This document shows positions 7,355-15,994 of a stretch of DNA of 64,000 nt, in pieces. Origin of the DNA: Nonomuraea rubra. Lineage in GTDB: Bacteria; Actinomycetota; Actinomycetes; Streptosporangiales; Streptosporangiaceae. The number at the start of each line of letters is the position of its first letter. Position 1 is the first letter of the stretch. The stretch covers positions 5,253,001 to 5,317,000 of the forward strand of contig NZ_JACHMI010000001.1 in assembly GCF_014207985.1 (NCBI RefSeq), given 5' to 3'. A model generated the notes under the pieces. That model was given only the letters and a program-made list of their open reading frames with translations. It did no database searches and was not told the DNA's origin. The translations under genes were made by a program, and so were the position numbers.

Positions 7355-8800
7355 GTGAGCACCCACTCCCTCCGGAACGCCGGGCCCGATCCGGGCGCCG
7401 GCCGTGCCGTCCCGCCCGCGAGCGGCGACGAGCCGCCCTCCGCGCAGCGGCTGCGCTACCCGGCCGTCATCGTGTTGTGCCTGACCCAGCTCATCCTCGT
7501 GATCGACAACAGCGTCGTGAACGTCGCGCTGCCGCAGATCCGGCACGCGCTCGGCTTCTCCGCGACCGGCCTGTCCTGGGTGGTCACCTCCTACGCCCTG
7601 GTCTTCGGCGGGCTCGTCCTGCTCAGCGGCAAGGTGGGCTCGATCATCGGGCCGCGCCGCGCCCTGCTGATCGGCGTGTCCGTCTTCACCGCCGCCTCGG
7701 CGCTGGGCGGCGCGGCCACGACGCCGGCGATGCTCATCGCCGCCCGCGTCCTGCAAGGACTGGGAGCGGCGCTCGCCGCGCCGGGCACGCTCGTGCTGCT
7801 GATGTCGATCACCCGGCCGGGCCCGCAGCGGGCCCGGGCGATGAGCGTGTTCGTGCTGTCCATCGGCATCGGCGCCGGGCTCGGCCTGGTGCTCGGCGGG
7901 CTGCTCACCACGTCCCTGGGCTGGGAATGGGTGATGTACGTCAACGTCCCCATCGGCCTGGTCGTGCTCGCGGGAGTACGCCTGCTGGTGCCGGAGGCGC
8001 CCCGCACGCCGGCCCGGCTCGACGTCGGCGGGGCCGTCGCGTCCACCGTCGGCATGACCGCCCTGGTCCACGGGCTCATCAGCGCCGAGTCGCAGGGCTG
8101 GACCGGCCCGCCGGTCCTGGCCTCGTTCGCGCTGGCGGCGGCCGGGCTGCTCGCGCTGGTCCTCATCGAACGCCGCCACGCCGCCCCCGTCGTGCCGCTG
8201 GAGTTCTTCACGCGGATGCGCAGCGCGGCCCCGTTGCTGGCCATGATGCTGATCCCGGCCGGCCAGGCGGGATTCCTCTACTTCGCCGCGCTGTTCACCC
8301 AGAACGCGCTCGGCTTCACCCCGCTCCAGACGGGGCTGTCCGTACTGCCCTTCAGCGCCGCGCTGCTCGTCACGAACCTGCTGACCGGCCGCCTGGTGCC
8401 GCGGCACGGGGAGCGGATCGTCGGCTCGCTCGGGATGTCCGCCCTGCTGCTCGGGCTGCTGTGGATGTCGCGGATCGACGCCGCCGACACCTACGCCGGC
8501 GGCCTGCTCGGGCCGTTCGTCCTGCTCGGCCTCGGCGCGGGGCTGACCGTCGCCCCGGTCACCGCCGTCATCATGCACCAGGCGCCGCCCGCCCACCTCG
8601 GCGCCGCCTCCAGCCTCAACCAGGGCATGCAGCAACTCGGCGGCGCGCTCGGCCTGGCGGTGATGACCACCGTGTACGGCGGCGCCGGCACCGGCGAGGC
8701 CACGGCGATCGCCACCGCCCTCACCGCCGGGATCGTCTTCCCCCTGCTCGCCCTGACCCTCTTCGCCACCTGGGCCCGCCCCACCACGACCGCACGCTGA
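7355..8800 (+). CDS. DHA2-type MFS drug/metabolite exporter (14 TM)
   Basis: This is a 481-residue inner-membrane permease. The motif LILVIDNSVVNVALPQIRHA marks TM1 of the DHA2 group, LSGKVGSIIGPRRALLIG is MFS motif A, and LGGLLTTSLGWEWVMYVNVP is the motif C/TM5 region. About 14 hydrophobic segments fit the DHA2 length. It should export a drug or metabolite by proton antiport. The GTG at 7355 has GAAAGGA upstream. The DUF1684 gene follows after 25 bp and is probably co-transcribed. The divergent XRE-cupin protein is the likely regulator. Confidence 0.88.
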   Translation: MSTHSLRNAGPDPGAGRAVPPASGDEPPSAQRLRYPAVIVLCLTQLILVIDNSVVNVALPQIRHALGFSATGLSWVVTSYALVFGGLVLLSGKVGSIIGPRRALLIGVSVFTAASALGGAATTPAMLIAARVLQGLGAALAAPGTLVLLMSITRPGPQRARAMSVFVLSIGIGAGLGLVLGGLLTTSLGWEWVMYVNVPIGLVVLAGVRLLVPEAPRTPARLDVGGAVASTVGMTALVHGLISAESQGWTGPPVLASFALAAAGLLALVLIERRHAAPVVPLEFFTRMRSAAPLLAMMLIPAGQAGFLYFAALFTQNALGFTPLQTGLSVLPFSAALLVTNLLTGRLVPRHGERIVGSLGMSALLLGLLWMSRIDAADTYAGGLLGPFVLLGLGAGLTVAPVTAVIMHQAPPAHLGAASSLNQGMQQLGGALGLAVMTTVYGGAGTGEATAIATALTAGIVFPLLALTLFATWARPTTTAR

Positions 8801-8825
8801 CCACGACGACCTGGAGAACCACACC

Positions 8826-9623
8826 ATGAGCAACGCACCCGTGCCCACCGGCCCGCAGGAGTTCACCCGCGCCTGGCAGGAGTGGCGGGCCGGCTGGGAG
8901 CAGTGGCTCAGCCGGCCCCTGGGCTGGCTGGCCGCCACCGCGCACGAATGGCTCGACGACACGCCCAGGAACCGCCCCGGCCTGCCCGGCCTGTGGTGGC
9001 AGGACGGGGACGCCCTCCATCTCGACCCCCAGGGCACCCCGATGACCTTCGACGGCGAGACCTTCACCACCGAACGCCGTCTCACCCTCGCCGGCGCCCC
9101 CGACGACGTCCGGGTCACCGTGGGGGACCTGGAGGTGGGCATCACCTACCGCGGCACGTACCTGATCGTCACCTACGACCCGGGCTCACCGGCGCGGCGC
9201 GACTTCCACGGCGTGCCCGTCCACGAGCCCAGCCCGCGCTGGGTGCTCCAGGGCCGCCTCGAACGGTTCGAAGCGCCGGCGTCCATCACGCTCGACTCCG
9301 TGGGCTGGGGCAGCCACGCCCACGACACACCCGGCCTGATCCGCTTCGAGCACGCGGGCACCGAGCACACCCTCCAGGCGCTCACCTCGAACGGCAGGTT
9401 GCTCACCGTCTTCACCGACGCCACCAGCGGCGTCACCACCTACGGGGCCGGCCGCTCCCTGGACCTGCCCGTCCCGGACGCCGGCGGCAACGTGACGCTC
9501 GACTTCAACCGCGCCGTCAACCTGCCGTGCGCGTTCAGCGAGCACTTCCCCATCTGCCCGCTGCCGCCATCGGGGAACCGGCTGCCCTTCGCGGTCGAAG
9601 CCGGGGAGAAGTCACCCCGCTGA
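8826..9623 (+). CDS. DUF1684 family protein
   Basis: This 265-residue protein carries the family's diagnostic C-terminal block, DFNRAVNLPCAFSEHFPICP followed by LPPSGNRLPFAVEAGEK, with conserved Cys, Asn and Pro residues. The N-terminal part is rich in Trp (AWQEWRAGWEQWLSRPLGWL). No signal peptide is seen. The biochemical role of DUF1684 is not established. It follows the MFS exporter by 25 bp with a translation start at ATG 8826 and shares its promoter, so a link to the exported compound is possible. Confidence 0.85.
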   Translation: MSNAPVPTGPQEFTRAWQEWRAGWEQWLSRPLGWLAATAHEWLDDTPRNRPGLPGLWWQDGDALHLDPQGTPMTFDGETFTTERRLTLAGAPDDVRVTVGDLEVGITYRGTYLIVTYDPGSPARRDFHGVPVHEPSPRWVLQGRLERFEAPASITLDSVGWGSHAHDTPGLIRFEHAGTEHTLQALTSNGRLLTVFTDATSGVTTYGAGRSLDLPVPDAGGNVTLDFNRAVNLPCAFSEHFPICPLPPSGNRLPFAVEAGEKSPR

Positions 9624-9773
9624 CGGGCTCCCGTCGTCCAGCGGCCGGGAACGTCCGTCATCCTGGGAACGATTGCAACGACATCCGGCCGCCGGACGAT
9701 CAGGTGAGTGGGGGTACATCGCCGACGTGGGCCCACGACGTACGGCATCGGCGCCCCCGAGGAAGGTGATCGC

Positions 9774-11201
9774 GTGTCCCAGCCTGTCACGGTGTCCGAT
9801 CCGGGGAGGACTCCCGCGTGGCGCTACGCCATCGGGATGTTCGGCACCTCGATCCCGATCAACATGATCAAGGGGTCGATGATCCTCTACTACGTCGACA
9901 TCCTCGGGCTCGACGTACGCGCCTACGGCGCGGTCATGGTGATCTACGCGATCATCGACGCCCTCGACAACCCGCTCCTCGGTCACCTGTCCGACCGCAC
10001 CCGCACCCGCTTCGGCCGCCGCCGGCCCTGGCTGCTCGTCGGCGCGCCGATGCTGGCCGCCTGCATGATCGCGTTCTTCTCCGCGCCGGCGTCCCTGGAG
10101 GGGGTCGGCCTCGTGCTGTGGTTCGCGGTGTTCGCGATCCTGTGCGAGGCTTTCGACTCGATGCTGAACGCGAACTACGGCGCGCTGCTGCCCGAGCTGT
10201 ACCCGCGCGAGCGCGACCGCGCCGTCGCCAACAGCCTGCGGCAGGGCTTCCAGCTCGTGGCGCTGGTGATCTCGCTCGCGGTCACCCCGCTGCTCACCAC
10301 GAGCGTGTTCGGCACCGAGGAGTCCACGCAGGGCTTCCAGACCACCGCGATCGTCTACGGGGCGGTCGCGGTCGCCGTGATCGTGTTCATGGCGCTCAGC
10401 GCGCGCGAGCGGCCCCGCTACTCCACCCGCGAGCGGCCCCGGCTGCTGCCCAGCATCTGGTCCATCGTGCGCAACCCGATGTTCTGGACGGTCGGCCTCA
10501 CCGGCGCCTGCTACGGGATCGCCATGGCGCTCGTGCTGTCGGGCATCCAGCTCTACGTGCGCTACTCGCTCGGCCTCCCCGTCGGGAACGCGCTCTACCT
10601 CCAGGGCATCGTCATCCTCGTCTCCGCGGCCGGCCTCGCGGTGTGGACGCGCGTCGTGGCCCGCCGCGGCGCCCTGTGGACCTGGCGGCTGGCCTTCGCC
10701 GTCCTCGCGGTCAGCTTCGCCGCCCTGTTCTTCGCCACCGACCTCATCACCGCGATCGCCGCGGGGATCCTCGTCGGGGCCGGCTGGTCGGGCATGCTCG
10801 CCACCAACGACCTCATCGTGGCCCGGGTGCTGGACGCCGACGCCACCCGCAACGGGGAACACCGGGAAGGGCTCTTCCTGTCCGCCTTCGGGTTCTTCAC
10901 CCGGCTCAACGGGATCGTGACCGGGCTCGCGCTCACCTCGCTCGGCGTGTTCTTCGGCTACAACTCGGGGGCCGACCCGGGCGGGGATCCCGGGCTGGCG
11001 TTCCGGGTGTACTTATGCGTGTACCCGTTCGTGCTGACGGCGATCGGCGCGGTCGCGGCGCGCTTCGTCTCGGTGCCGATCGAGACGCCGCCGGAGGCGG
11101 GCGAGCCGGCCGAGCCGCCGCCTCCCGGGCCTGGTGACGGGCCGGTCGGGCCGCAGGCTCCCAGGTCCGGCGACGAGACCGCCGCGGAGCGTCCGCGATG
11201 A
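9774..11201 (+). CDS. GPH-family (MelB-like) sugar:cation symporter
   Basis: This 475-residue membrane protein begins WRYAIGMFGTSIPINMIKGS and has the GPH signature region DALDNPLLGHLSDRTRTRFG followed by RRRPWLL, which in MelB-type carriers contributes acidic cation and sugar residues. Twelve hydrophobic segments fit. It should import a glycoside or oligosaccharide with a cation. GAGGAAGG precedes the GTG at 9774. Its stop overlaps the ATG of the ChbG-type deacetylase (ATGA), so the two are translationally coupled. A single TTA codon occurs at 11013, rare in this DNA, so expression may depend on a bldA-type leucine tRNA. Confidence 0.82.
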   Translation: MSQPVTVSDPGRTPAWRYAIGMFGTSIPINMIKGSMILYYVDILGLDVRAYGAVMVIYAIIDALDNPLLGHLSDRTRTRFGRRRPWLLVGAPMLAACMIAFFSAPASLEGVGLVLWFAVFAILCEAFDSMLNANYGALLPELYPRERDRAVANSLRQGFQLVALVISLAVTPLLTTSVFGTEESTQGFQTTAIVYGAVAVAVIVFMALSARERPRYSTRERPRLLPSIWSIVRNPMFWTVGLTGACYGIAMALVLSGIQLYVRYSLGLPVGNALYLQGIVILVSAAGLAVWTRVVARRGALWTWRLAFAVLAVSFAALFFATDLITAIAAGILVGAGWSGMLATNDLIVARVLDADATRNGEHREGLFLSAFGFFTRLNGIVTGLALTSLGVFFGYNSGADPGGDPGLAFRVYLCVYPFVLTAIGAVAARFVSVPIETPPEAGEPAEPPPPGPGDGPVGPQAPRSGDETAAERPR

Positions 11202-12028
11202 CCCGCCGCGTCGTGATCACCGCCGACGACCTCGGCAGGGAGCCGGGGACGACGGAGGTCATCGTCGAGCTGCTGGCCGAGGGGCAGGTGTCCGCGACGA
11301 CGCTCATCTGCGTCTCGCCGGAGGCGGAGCGGGCCGCGGGCCGGGTGGCGGAGACCGGCGTCGTGCCGCGCCTGCACGTGACGCTCACCAGCGAGCGCGG
11401 GCTGCCGCGCTGGCGGCCGCTCGACGGCCCGGCGAGCCTCGCCGACCCGGACGGGACGCTCAGCGACGATCCGTACGTGCTCGGCGCCCGCGGCGAGGCC
11501 GGCGACGTCATCCGGGAGGCGGACGCGCAGCTGCGGTGGATGCGCGAGCGCGGCCTGGCCCCCGTGGCCGCCGACTCCCACGCCGGCACCCTGTACGGCC
11601 TGCACGGCAGATCCTGGCTGGCCGAGGCGCTCGCCTGGTGCGCCCGCCACGGCCTGGCCTTCCGGCTGCCCCGCGACCCGGAGCCGTACTTCGGCGGCCC
11701 CCTCCCGCCGGCCCTCGCCGCCGCCCACGAACTCGCCGTCGCCCACGCCGACGCGCTCGGCGTCGCCATCCCGCAGACCATCGCGACGAACCGGCGCACG
11801 GCCCGCGAGCTCGGCACCTACGAGCGGCTGCGGGACGATTACCTGCGCCGGCTCGCCGCCCTGCCCGAGGGCACCAGCGAGCTGTTCCTGCACCCGTCCC
11901 GCGAGGACGCGGTCAGGGGCCCCGACGGTGTCGTGCGGGTCTGGGAGGCGCGGCTGCTGCGCGACCCCGTGTGGCACAAGGCCCTGGACAGCGAGGACGT
12001 CGAGGTCGCCGGAGGCTGGTGGGCCTGA
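11198..12028 (+). CDS. YdjC/ChbG-family carbohydrate deacetylase
   Basis: This 276-residue protein has the metal-binding start ITADDLG (DD motif), the strand RLHVTLTSERGLP and a DSHAGTLYGLHG loop that supply Asp/His ligands in the YdjC/ChbG family. ChbG removes one acetyl group from N,N-diacetylchitobiose or chitooligosaccharide phosphates; related enzymes act on other acetylated glycans. Coupling to the upstream GPH symporter points to uptake and deacetylation of an oligosaccharide in the cytoplasm. It is close to the family's usual length. The substrate is not proven. Confidence 0.8.
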   Translation: MTRRVVITADDLGREPGTTEVIVELLAEGQVSATTLICVSPEAERAAGRVAETGVVPRLHVTLTSERGLPRWRPLDGPASLADPDGTLSDDPYVLGARGEAGDVIREADAQLRWMRERGLAPVAADSHAGTLYGLHGRSWLAEALAWCARHGLAFRLPRDPEPYFGGPLPPALAAAHELAVAHADALGVAIPQTIATNRRTARELGTYERLRDDYLRRLAALPEGTSELFLHPSREDAVRGPDGVVRVWEARLLRDPVWHKALDSEDVEVAGGWWA

Positions 12029-12152
12029 CCGGCGCCGCCGAGTGAGGCCGGTGGGTCTGACCTGCGGTGCTGCCAGGCCCCGTGCGGGTCTGACCTGCGG
12101 TGCCAACCGGCCTTGTGAGGGTTTGACGTGCGGTGCTAACCGGCCTCTGTGA
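12021..12152. repeat. 33-bp tandem repeats spanning two convergent gene ends
   Basis: Three near-copies start at 12053, 12086 and 12119 (period 33) and share GGGTCTGACCTGCGGTGC; a diverged copy begins at 12021. The diverged copy holds the deacetylase stop and the last copy holds the aldo/keto reductase stop (12136-12138), so the array replaces a normal intergenic region. Confidence 0.8.
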
Positions 12153-13008
12153 GGTCGACGAGGTCGGCGGGGGTCAACTCCAGCGTGCCCGCGGCGACGT
12201 TCTCCTCCAGGTGCGCCGGGGAGCCGGTGCCCGGGATGAGCAGGATGTTCGGCGACCTGGCCAGCAGCCAGGCCAGGGCCACCTGCGGCACGGTCGCGCC
12301 GTGCCGGGCGGCGACGGCGTCCAGGCGCGCGGCCGTGAGCGGCTGGAAGCCGCCGACCGGGAAGAACGGGACGTAGGCGATCCCGGCCTCCGCGCAGGCG
12401 TCGACCAGCGGGTCGTCCTCGCGCCGTGTCAGGTTGTAGAGGTTCTGCACGCAGGCGATCGGCGCGATCTTCCTGGCCTCGGCGAACTCGGCGGCCGTGA
12501 CGTTGGAGACGCCCAGGTGGCGGATCAGGCCCTCCTCGCGCAGCGCCAGCAGGGTCTCCAGGGGCGCCGCCAGCGATGTTCCGCCGCGGTCGAGGTCGCC
12601 CATCCGCAGGTTCACCACGTCGAGGCGGTCCACGCCGAGCGAGCGCAGGTTCGCCTCGACGCCGCGGCGCAGGCCGTCCGGCGTCAGGCCGGTCTTCCCG
12701 GACGCGGGCAGGTCGATGTCGGAGCCCTCGACCAGCGCCCCCACCTTGGTCACGATGACCAGTCCGTCCGGGTACGGGTGCAGCGCCTCCCGGATCAGCT
12801 CGTTGGCGGCCACGCCGTCGCGCGCGTAGTAGTGCGAGGTGTCGATGTGGTCGACCCCGACCTCCACGGCCCGGCGCAGGACGGCCAGGGCCGTGTCCCG
12901 GCTGGGGCGGTCGCCCCTCGGCCAGCCGGTCAGCTTCATCGCGCCGTAGCCGATCCTGGCGACGCTCAGGTCGCCGCCCAGTGCCCATCGCGCCGTTGCC
13001 ACGATCAT
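12136..13008 (-). CDS. aldo/keto reductase
   Basis: This 290-residue (beta/alpha)8 NADPH-dependent reductase has GYGAMKLTGW near the start, VDHIDTSHYYARDG with the catalytic Asp and Tyr, and VTKVGAL with the catalytic Lys. In the strand where most AKRs have LHRPD, this one reads DVVNLRMGD, so the usual His is replaced; this variant is seen in a subgroup of actinobacterial AKRs. The C-terminal LLIPGTGSPAHLEENVAA binds NADP. The ATG at 13008 starts MIVATARWALGGDLSVARIG. The gene ends in the 33-bp repeat array. The substrate is unknown. Confidence 0.86.
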   Translation of the reverse strand: MIVATARWALGGDLSVARIGYGAMKLTGWPRGDRPSRDTALAVLRRAVEVGVDHIDTSHYYARDGVAANELIREALHPYPDGLVIVTKVGALVEGSDIDLPASGKTGLTPDGLRRGVEANLRSLGVDRLDVVNLRMGDLDRGGTSLAAPLETLLALREEGLIRHLGVSNVTAAEFAEARKIAPIACVQNLYNLTRREDDPLVDACAEAGIAYVPFFPVGGFQPLTAARLDAVAARHGATVPQVALAWLLARSPNILLIPGTGSPAHLEENVAAGTLELTPADLVDLTEAG

Positions 13009-13080
13009 TCACCTTAGAGGCTCGGCGGCGGCCCCGGTAGCAGCCGCGCAGGCGGAGCGCTCCCTGCCGGCCGGGCCGGG

Positions 13081-13476
13081 TCAGGCGGTGCCGGCCACCC
13101 CGACGAGGTTGCCCTCCGGGTCGGTGAACCGGCCGACGACGAGCGTGCCCGGTGTGCCCTCCGGGCCCATCCGGCGCTTGCCGCCCAGGCTCTCGGCCTT
13201 CTTGAGCGCCTCTTCCACGTTCGGTACGCCCACGTAGAACAGCACGTGACCGCCGAAACCAGGGCCGCCGCCGACGCCGCCGTTGATGCCGCCGGTGATC
13301 ACCGTGCCGTCGCCGGTCGTGCTGCCGTCCACGAAGCCGTACTGGCCCGGCGCCGAGACCTGCTCCGTGGCCGCGTCGCCGGTGTGGAACCGCCAGCCGA
13401 ACAGCTCGCCGTAGTACTCGCGCAGCCTCTCCGGGTTCCGGCCGATGATCTCGAAGTGCACCACAGGCTGTCCCAT
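13081..13476 (-). CDS. VOC-family (glyoxalase-like) protein
   Basis: This 131-residue protein starts MGQPVVHFEIIGRNPERLRE and has one babbab vicinal oxygen chelate unit: FEIIGRNPERLREYYGELFG and FTDPEGNLVGV are the two strands that carry metal or substrate residues. It is most like the short actinobacterial glyoxalase/bleomycin-resistance group. A GAGGAGAGG lies upstream of the ATG at 13476; the frame extends further but without a better start. It is divergent from the promoter element of the ole-associated genes and 72 bp upstream of the aldo/keto reductase in the same direction. Confidence 0.8.
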   Translation of the reverse strand: MGQPVVHFEIIGRNPERLREYYGELFGWRFHTGDAATEQVSAPGQYGFVDGSTTGDGTVITGGINGGVGGGPGFGGHVLFYVGVPNVEEALKKAESLGGKRRMGPEGTPGTLVVGRFTDPEGNLVGVAGTA

Positions 13477-13552
13477 GCCGGGTCCTCTCCTCAGATGGGT
13501 GGGTCTGTGGGAAGACCTCGGCGGGCTCCGGAACTCATCGGTGAGGGCGGGC

Positions 13553-13630
13553 AAACTTGATCAATTCCTTAACGGCGTACGTCGCGTCACAAGTGATCAT
13601 CTAATGCCGCATCGGCGACGCTGGGTGACA
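13553..13630 (+). promoter_or_regulatory. 78-bp promoter element, copy A
   Basis: This stretch is 69/78 identical, without gaps, to 15632-15709. Both copies contain the palindrome TTGATCAA (13557-13564) and a TGATCA in CAAGTGATCATCTA (13594-13599), with centres 36 bp apart. CATCTA may be a -10. The element precedes the first Cys-terminated secreted protein by about 50 bp and probably binds a shared regulator. Confidence 0.75.
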
Positions 13631-13678
13631 GACCGCCTCTCAGCACCCGATCACGACCCTTCGCCGCAAGGAGCCATC

Positions 13679-14122
13679 GTGCGCATCCGCGTTCTCGCCA
13701 CCGCCCTCGGCAGCCTCCTGCTCGCCGGGCCCGCCGCCGCCGACACCCCCGACCCGGCCACCGCCCCGCCGGCCGCCGCGCCCGGCGGTGACCCGGGCAA
13801 GCTCTGCTTCAGCATCCCGGTGGGCGCCATGGCCGACGCCTTCAGCACCGTCGTGTCCGGCCTGGCCGCGAGCGCCGCCGCGTCCGCCGGTGTGGCGCCG
13901 GGCGCCGCCGCACCCGCCGGTGGTGTGGCGCCGGGCGCTGCCACGCCCGCCGGCGGTGTCGCGCAGGGTGCTGCCGCGCCTTCGGGTGGCGTGGCGCCGG
14001 GTGCCGCGGCGCCCAGCGCCGGCGCGCCCGCGCAGGGCCAGGCGGGACCGGCGGCACCTCAACCGGCCGCTGGTCCCACCCTGCCCGAGCGGATGCTCGT
14101 CCTACAGGCGGCACCCTGCTGA
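13679..14122 (+). CDS. small secreted protein with Cys-terminated tail (paralogue A)
   Basis: This 147-residue protein starts at GTG 13679 after CAAGGAG. A Sec signal peptide (RVLATALGSLLLAGPAAA) is followed by a short conserved block GKLCFSIPVGAMADAFS (Cys43), a low-complexity centre of repeated GVAPGAAAPAGG units and a conserved tail LPERMLVLQAAPC, ending in Cys147. The block and tail match the 85-residue protein at 17234, so the two are paralogues; here the Ala/Gly/Pro insert makes the length difference. I know no named family. The 78-bp element upstream ties it to the ole operon. It may form a Cys43-Cys147 disulphide outside the cell. Confidence 0.72.
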   Translation: MRIRVLATALGSLLLAGPAAADTPDPATAPPAAAPGGDPGKLCFSIPVGAMADAFSTVVSGLAASAAASAGVAPGAAAPAGGVAPGAATPAGGVAQGAAAPSGGVAPGAAAPSAGAPAQGQAGPAAPQPAAGPTLPERMLVLQAAPC

Positions 14123-14242
14123 GGACCACCCCTCAGCCCGATCCGGCCCGGCGGCGAGCCGAGCCGGGCCGCCTCTCGGCCCGATCCAGGCCGCCGGCGA
14201 GTCGAGCCGGCTCCACCCGTCCAGCGACCGGAAGACCCGCAC

Positions 14243-14971
14243 ATGCACACCATCACCACCGCCCGGGCCGGCACCTGGCGGCTGCCCGTCATCCTGCTCG
14301 GCATCTCCGGCCTGCGGCTGGACCGCGGCACCCGCTACCGCCCCGCGCGCCTGCTCCTGTTCGCCCTGACCGCAGCCCTGTACTACCTGCTCACCCCGAT
14401 CCTGACGACCCCGGCCGTCGCCACCGCCTATGCGGGGACGGTGTGGCTGCTCTACTACGGCGGCCTGTGCCTGACGCTCGGCGGCCCCGTCCGCACGGCA
14501 CTCATCGCCCGCTTCGGCGAGGACCGCGCCTACGCCCTGTACGAGGTCGCCCTGGGCCTGCTCTTCATGAACCAGGGCTTCGCCCAGGCCGTCGTCATCC
14601 ACGCCCACGGCAACAGCCTCCCAGCGGCCATCCCCTCCTGGGCCGCCTACGTCACCGGAGCGGCCCTCATGGCGGTGGGCACGTTCTACAAGGTCTGGGC
14701 GGCCCGCACCGCCGGCCTGGACACCTACTACTGCCGCGACATGTTCACGGGCCGCCCGCTCACGGACGCGAGCGAGCTGGTCGCCGCGGGCCCGTACCGG
14801 CACCTGCGCAACCCCATGTACGGCGCCGGCAACCTGCACGCCTACGGCTGGGCCCTCTGGTCGGGCTCCCTGGCGGGCCTCGCCTTCGCGGCCGCCTTCC
14901 AGGCCGGCATCTACCTCTTCTACCACCTGTGCGAGCGCCCCTTCATCCAGCGCGCCTACGTCAGGAGGTGA
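14243..14971 (+). CDS. ICMT/PEMT-like integral membrane methyltransferase
   Basis: This 242-residue protein has five or six hydrophobic segments and, near its C-terminus, GPYRHLRNPMYGAG followed by a helix ending CERPFIQRAYVRR. The G-P-[YF]-x-x-x-R-[NH]-P-x-Y box with a downstream E-x-x is the S-adenosylmethionine-binding signature of isoprenylcysteine carboxyl and phospholipid methyltransferases. It lies 120 bp after secreted paralogue A on the same strand and probably shares its promoter. It may methylate a lipid or the ole product; ICMT enzymes methylate C-terminal cysteines, and both neighbouring secreted proteins end in Cys, but that link is speculative. Confidence 0.72.
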   Translation: MHTITTARAGTWRLPVILLGISGLRLDRGTRYRPARLLLFALTAALYYLLTPILTTPAVATAYAGTVWLLYYGGLCLTLGGPVRTALIARFGEDRAYALYEVALGLLFMNQGFAQAVVIHAHGNSLPAAIPSWAAYVTGAALMAVGTFYKVWAARTAGLDTYYCRDMFTGRPLTDASELVAAGPYRHLRNPMYGAGNLHAYGWALWSGSLAGLAFAAAFQAGIYLFYHLCERPFIQRAYVRR

Positions 14972-15521
14972 AGGTGATCCTGCCGGTGCCGTGGACGGCG
15001 CCGAGGCCCTTGGTGGCGCAGGAGTTCACGCCGGAGGTCGGGGTGGCGGTGCCGACGAGGTTCGATCCGGCCAGCGTGCCCTTGGTGACCCGCCCGCCGA
15101 GGAGCATGTCGCCGGGGTTGTAGCCGGCCACCTTCTCCACCGAGGGCCGCACGGTGGACACGCCCGTCTGACGGCCGTCGGCCCCGTACCAGGTGATCGT
15201 GCCCTTGCCGCGGACGTCCCGCACGCCGGCGCACGAGGCGCGGCCGGTGCTGTGCACGGTCATGATGCCCGAGCGCAGGCCGGCCGCCGACGGCGCCGAG
15301 GAGGTGCAGCCGGTCAGCACGATGGAGGCCTTGGCCGTCACGTTGCGGGGCAGCAGCCCGACCGGCGGCTCGAACGTGATCGGCCGTTCCGAGGTGGTGG
15401 AGACCTGGCAGGTGAGCAGCGTCTGCTGGACGGTCGCCGCCGCGGCCGGGGCGGTGGTCAGGGCGGCCGCCACGGCTACGGGCACGAGCGACCGGAAGCG
15501 GATGGGCGGGTGAAAGGGCAT
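14961..15521 (-). CDS. secreted protein of unknown function with four cysteines
   Basis: This 186-residue protein has a Sec signal peptide (FRSLVPVAVAAALTTAPAAA) and a mature beta-rich region with four Cys (LTCQV, LTGCTSS, ASCAGV, NSCATKG), spaced for two disulphides. CAAGGAGA precedes the ATG at 15521. No named family is recognised, but similar small secreted actinobacterial proteins are common. It is divergent from the ACP operon and sits against copy B of the 78-bp element. Its 3' end overlaps the methyltransferase gene by 11 bases on the other strand. Confidence 0.75.
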   Translation of the reverse strand: MPFHPPIRFRSLVPVAVAAALTTAPAAAATVQQTLLTCQVSTTSERPITFEPPVGLLPRNVTAKASIVLTGCTSSAPSAAGLRSGIMTVHSTGRASCAGVRDVRGKGTITWYGADGRQTGVSTVRPSVEKVAGYNPGDMLLGGRVTKGTLAGSNLVGTATPTSGVNSCATKGLGAVHGTGRITFTS

Positions 15522-15631
15522 GTCGTCTCCTTGTACGGGCCGTGATCGGTGCGCGGCCGATCCCCGCCGGCGCGCGTCCGCGACAGAAGCGAGCATGATC
15601 TGCGGCCGCACGGGCCAACCGCCTCGCGGCA

Positions 15632-15709
15632 AAACTTGATCAACTCCTTAACGGCGGACGACGTGCCACAAGTGATCATCTATCGCCCCATCGGGGACGC
15701 TGGGTGACA
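15632..15709 (+). promoter_or_regulatory. 78-bp promoter element, copy B
   Basis: This is the second copy of the element at 13553-13630 (9 mismatches, no gaps). It has TTGATCAA at 15636-15643 and TGATCA at 15673-15678, again 36 bp centre to centre. It lies 36 bp before the ACP start and probably drives the ACP-KASII-oleCDB operon; the divergent secreted-protein gene may share it. Confidence 0.75.
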
Positions 15710-15745
15710 CGAGGCGTACGACGCCCTCGGAGGAAGGAGCTCGCC

Positions 15746-15994
15746 GTGAGCGACGAAGACATCGTGACCGTGGTCCGCGAGCACTGCGCGAGGATCCTCA
15801 AGGTCGATCCCGGCCGGGTCACCGAGGACGCGCTGCTGCGCGAGGACCTGGAGGCCGACAGCCTGGACCTGGCCGAGCTCCACGTCGCCCTGGAGGACAC
15901 GTGGGGGCCGCTGCCCCGCGAGACCCTCGCCGACGTCCGGACGGTCGGCGACGTGCTGGCCAAGGCCCGCCTGCTGCTCAGCGAGCGCGCGTGA
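15746..15994 (+). CDS. acyl carrier protein
   Basis: This 82-residue acidic four-helix protein has the phosphopantetheine site DLEADSLDLAELHVALE with Ser39. GAGGAAGGAG lies before the GTG at 15746. Its stop overlaps the GTG of the KAS II by four bases. It is divergent from housekeeping AcpP in sequence and sits first in the ole operon, so it probably carries a dedicated acyl chain to OleA or extends one with the neighbouring KAS. A 4'-phosphopantetheinyl transferase is not in the window. Confidence 0.88.
   Translation: MSDEDIVTVVREHCARILKVDPGRVTEDALLREDLEADSLDLAELHVALEDTWGPLPRETLADVRTVGDVLAKARLLLSERA

Noticed and set aside
7337..9145. A 602-residue open frame opposite the MFS gene
   Set aside because: It is rich in Gly, Arg, Gln and His with no fold, and lies antisense to a clear MFS and DUF1684 pair. 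High GC keeps antisense frames open.
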